Below, piece after piece: positions 62,676 through 64,000 of a stretch of 64,000 nucleotides of DNA. The notes beneath the pieces are model-generated. The model did no database searches and was not told the origin of the DNA. It worked only from the letters and a program-made list of their open reading frames with translations. Positions within the stretch are counted from its first letter, which is position 1. Each line of letters starts with the position of its first letter. This DNA comes from Bifidobacterium merycicum DSM 6492 (GTDB lineage: Bacteria; Actinomycetota; Actinomycetes; Actinomycetales; Bifidobacteriaceae): positions 62,001-126,000 of the forward strand of contig NZ_FQTX01000005.1 in the NCBI RefSeq assembly GCF_900129045.1, read 5' to 3'. Both the position numbers and the translations under genes were made by a program.

Positions 62676-64000
62676 TCAGTCCTGCTTGCCGGGAACCTCC
62701 GTGGTTTCCAGCACGTCGGGCACGTCGTTGCCGTTATCGTCCAGCATCTCCTCCATCAGATTGCCGTTGATACGACCGCGCACGCAGAACCAACCGATCA
62801 CCATGGCCACCACGACCACCGCGAACATGCCCAGCGTCCAACGTCCGGCCGCGCTGGTGAGATTCGACAGCACGACCACGGCGAAGAACAGCAGGGAAAT
62901 GTAGTTCGTGTACGGTGCTCCCGGCATACGGTACGCCGGACGGGTTTCCTCACCGGCCTTGACTTTCTTGAGGAACGCCAGATGCGTCACCAGAATGGCC
63001 GCCCACGTTCCGGCGATGCCGATGCCAGCCAAGTTCATGACGATTTCGAACGCGTCGGCAGGCAGCACGGCGTTCAGCGCCACGCCGATCAGACCGAGCG
63101 AGGACGTGATGATGATGCCGCCGTACGGCACGTGATGCTTGTTCATGCGCGCGGCGAACTTCGGCGCGGAACCGGCCACGGCGAGCGAGCGCAGCGTGCG
63201 TCCGGTCGAATACAGTCCAGCGTTCAGGGACGACAGCGCGGCGGTTAGCACGACAACCTGGATCACGTCACCGGCGTGCGGGATGCCGATGCCGGAGAAG
63301 AAGGTGACGAACGGGGATTCGTTGGCGGAGTAGGCGGTGTACGGCAGCACGAGCGCCATAAGCACCACGGAACCAACGTAGAAGACGAAGATGCGGATGA
63401 TCATCGAATTGATGGCCTTGGGCAGCACTTTGACGGCATCCTTGGCTTCGCCAGCCGCGACGCCGACCATTTCGGTACCGCCGAACGCGAACACCACGCC
63501 GAGGGTCAGTGCGAATACGGTAGGCAGGCCCTTCGGGAACAGTCCGCCATGTTCGGTGATGTTGGCGATGCCGGCGTGGGAGGAGCCGACCGGGGCGCCG
63601 GTTACGATGGCCCAGATGGCGATCACCATGAATGCGATGATCGTGGCGACCTTGATGGCCGCGAACCAGAATTCGGCTTCACCGAACATTTTCACGCTCA
63701 TCATGTTGAGCGCGAACACGACTGCCAGCGCACATAGCGCGAGCAGCCACTGCGGTACGTTTTGGAATGCCTTCCAATAGTGGAAATACACGGCGACGGC
63801 GGTGATGTCGGCCATTACGGTGACGGACCAGTCCAGGAAGAACAGCCAGCCGGTGATGTATGCGCCCCTTTCGCCCAGGAACTCGCGTGCGTAGGAGACG
63901 AACGCGCCAGAGGAGGGACGGCGGATGGCCAGTTCGCCCAAGGCACGGACCATCAGGAATGCGAAGATACCACACACTGCGTAGGCGAGGGCCAGGCCGG
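62676..64000 (-). CDS. ansP: Amino acid permease, AnsP-like (C-terminal part; start lies beyond the right edge)
   Basis: At least 441 residues are present, ending at 62676. About ten of twelve APC-superfamily membrane segments are visible. RALGELAIRRPSSGAFVSYAREF and the WLFFLDWSVTVMADITAVAVYFHYW region resemble AnsP (L-asparagine permease) of the AAT family. The adjacent asparaginase supports asparagine as substrate; D-Ser/Ala/Gly permease (CycA) is the alternative. The C-terminal tail is acidic. Confidence 0.85.
   Translation of the reverse strand, partial: GLALAYAVCGIFAFLMVRALGELAIRRPSSGAFVSYAREFLGERGAYITGWLFFLDWSVTVMADITAVAVYFHYWKAFQNVPQWLLALCALAVVFALNMMSVKMFGEAEFWFAAIKVATIIAFMVIAIWAIVTGAPVGSSHAGIANITEHGGLFPKGLPTVFALTLGVVFAFGGTEMVGVAAGEAKDAVKVLPKAINSMIIRIFVFYVGSVVLMALVLPYTAYSANESPFVTFFSGIGIPHAGDVIQVVVLTAALSSLNAGLYSTGRTLRSLAVAGSAPKFAARMNKHHVPYGGIIITSSLGLIGVALNAVLPADAFEIVMNLAGIGIAGTWAAILVTHLAFLKKVKAGEETRPAYRMPGAPYTNYISLLFFAVVVLSNLTSAAGRWTLGMFAVVVVAMVIGWFCVRGRINGNLMEEMLDDNGNDVPDVLETTEVPGKQD

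Noticed and set aside
62179..62904. Several open reading frames on both strands across the PAL-51 array encoding 17-residue repeats.
   Set aside because: They result from a stop-free 51-bp unit; they occur in more than one frame and strand at once and have no ribosome sites.

Overview
The window is a high-GC, gene-dense piece of an actinobacterial chromosome, most probably Bifidobacterium. The pointers are a DUF3073 protein, a CrgA/DUF881/class E sortase/TrpG block, the complete fhaA-fhaB-pstP-rodA-pbpA-pknA-pknB cluster, PEP carboxylase, a maltodextrin-type phosphorylase and NADP-glutamate dehydrogenase. The rhomboid-crgA-DUF881-srtE-trpG-pknB order is the one found a few tens of kb from oriC in many actinobacteria, so the window probably lies near the origin. 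Neither dnaA nor gyrase is in it.

Layout. 1-4.3 kb: start of a membrane-anchored (probably DsbA-like) protein, a transmembrane Ser/Thr kinase, and a lower-GC Schlafen/AlbA-type regulator behind a perfect 23-bp inverted repeat. 4.4-13.5 kb: gdhA, metG, two small unknown genes, rsmI, a YgjP-like metallopeptidase, a CNNM/CorC-type membrane protein and three tRNA genes (Ala-CGC, Ala-UGC, Ile-GAU). 13.8-28.2 kb: sugar acetyltransferase, beta-carbonic anhydrase, zinc-ribbon membrane protein, ArsC, ppc, ThrE-like exporter, putP, trpS, DUF3073, a broken MFS transporter with a short leader ORF, and an SCP2-like protein. 28.4-36.2 kb: glgP, a small membrane protein, rhomboid protease, a DnaA-box-rich intergenic region, crgA, DUF881, srtE and trpG. 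36.4-45.3 kb: the phospho-signalling and cell-shape operon on the minus strand; pstP-rodA-pbpA-pknA-pknB are joined by overlapping or nearly overlapping stop/start codons. 45.5-64 kb: an S9 peptidase, an alpha/beta hydrolase, a frameshifted cell-surface protein, a DMT transporter, hsp20, tRNA-Leu(CAG), tgt, htrA, a P1B-ATPase with a TPC motif, L-asparaginase and the 3' part of an AnsP-like permease.

How genes work together. PknA/PknB (kinases), PstP (phosphatase) and FhaA/FhaB (phospho-threonine readers) regulate RodA/PbpA cell-wall synthesis. CrgA and the sortase lie beside them. Asparaginase and the asparagine permease form a catabolic pair. Ppc and GdhA supply oxaloacetate and glutamate.

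The most unusual signal is a family of 24-bp palindromes (TGTCCGATTC-N4-GAATCGGACA) present in 19 copies, all between 46 and 63 kb. Within each cluster they start every 51 or 52 bp. One cluster of eight is intergenic; one cluster of three plus a single copy sit in frame inside the S9 peptidase gene. A second palindrome family next to the eight-copy array repeats every 52 bp, and a third element (24.4 kb) is a ~190-bp symmetrical structure with ~43-bp spacing. A second strong signal is a cluster of five perfect and about nine one-mismatch DnaA boxes in 382 bp between the rhomboid gene and crgA.
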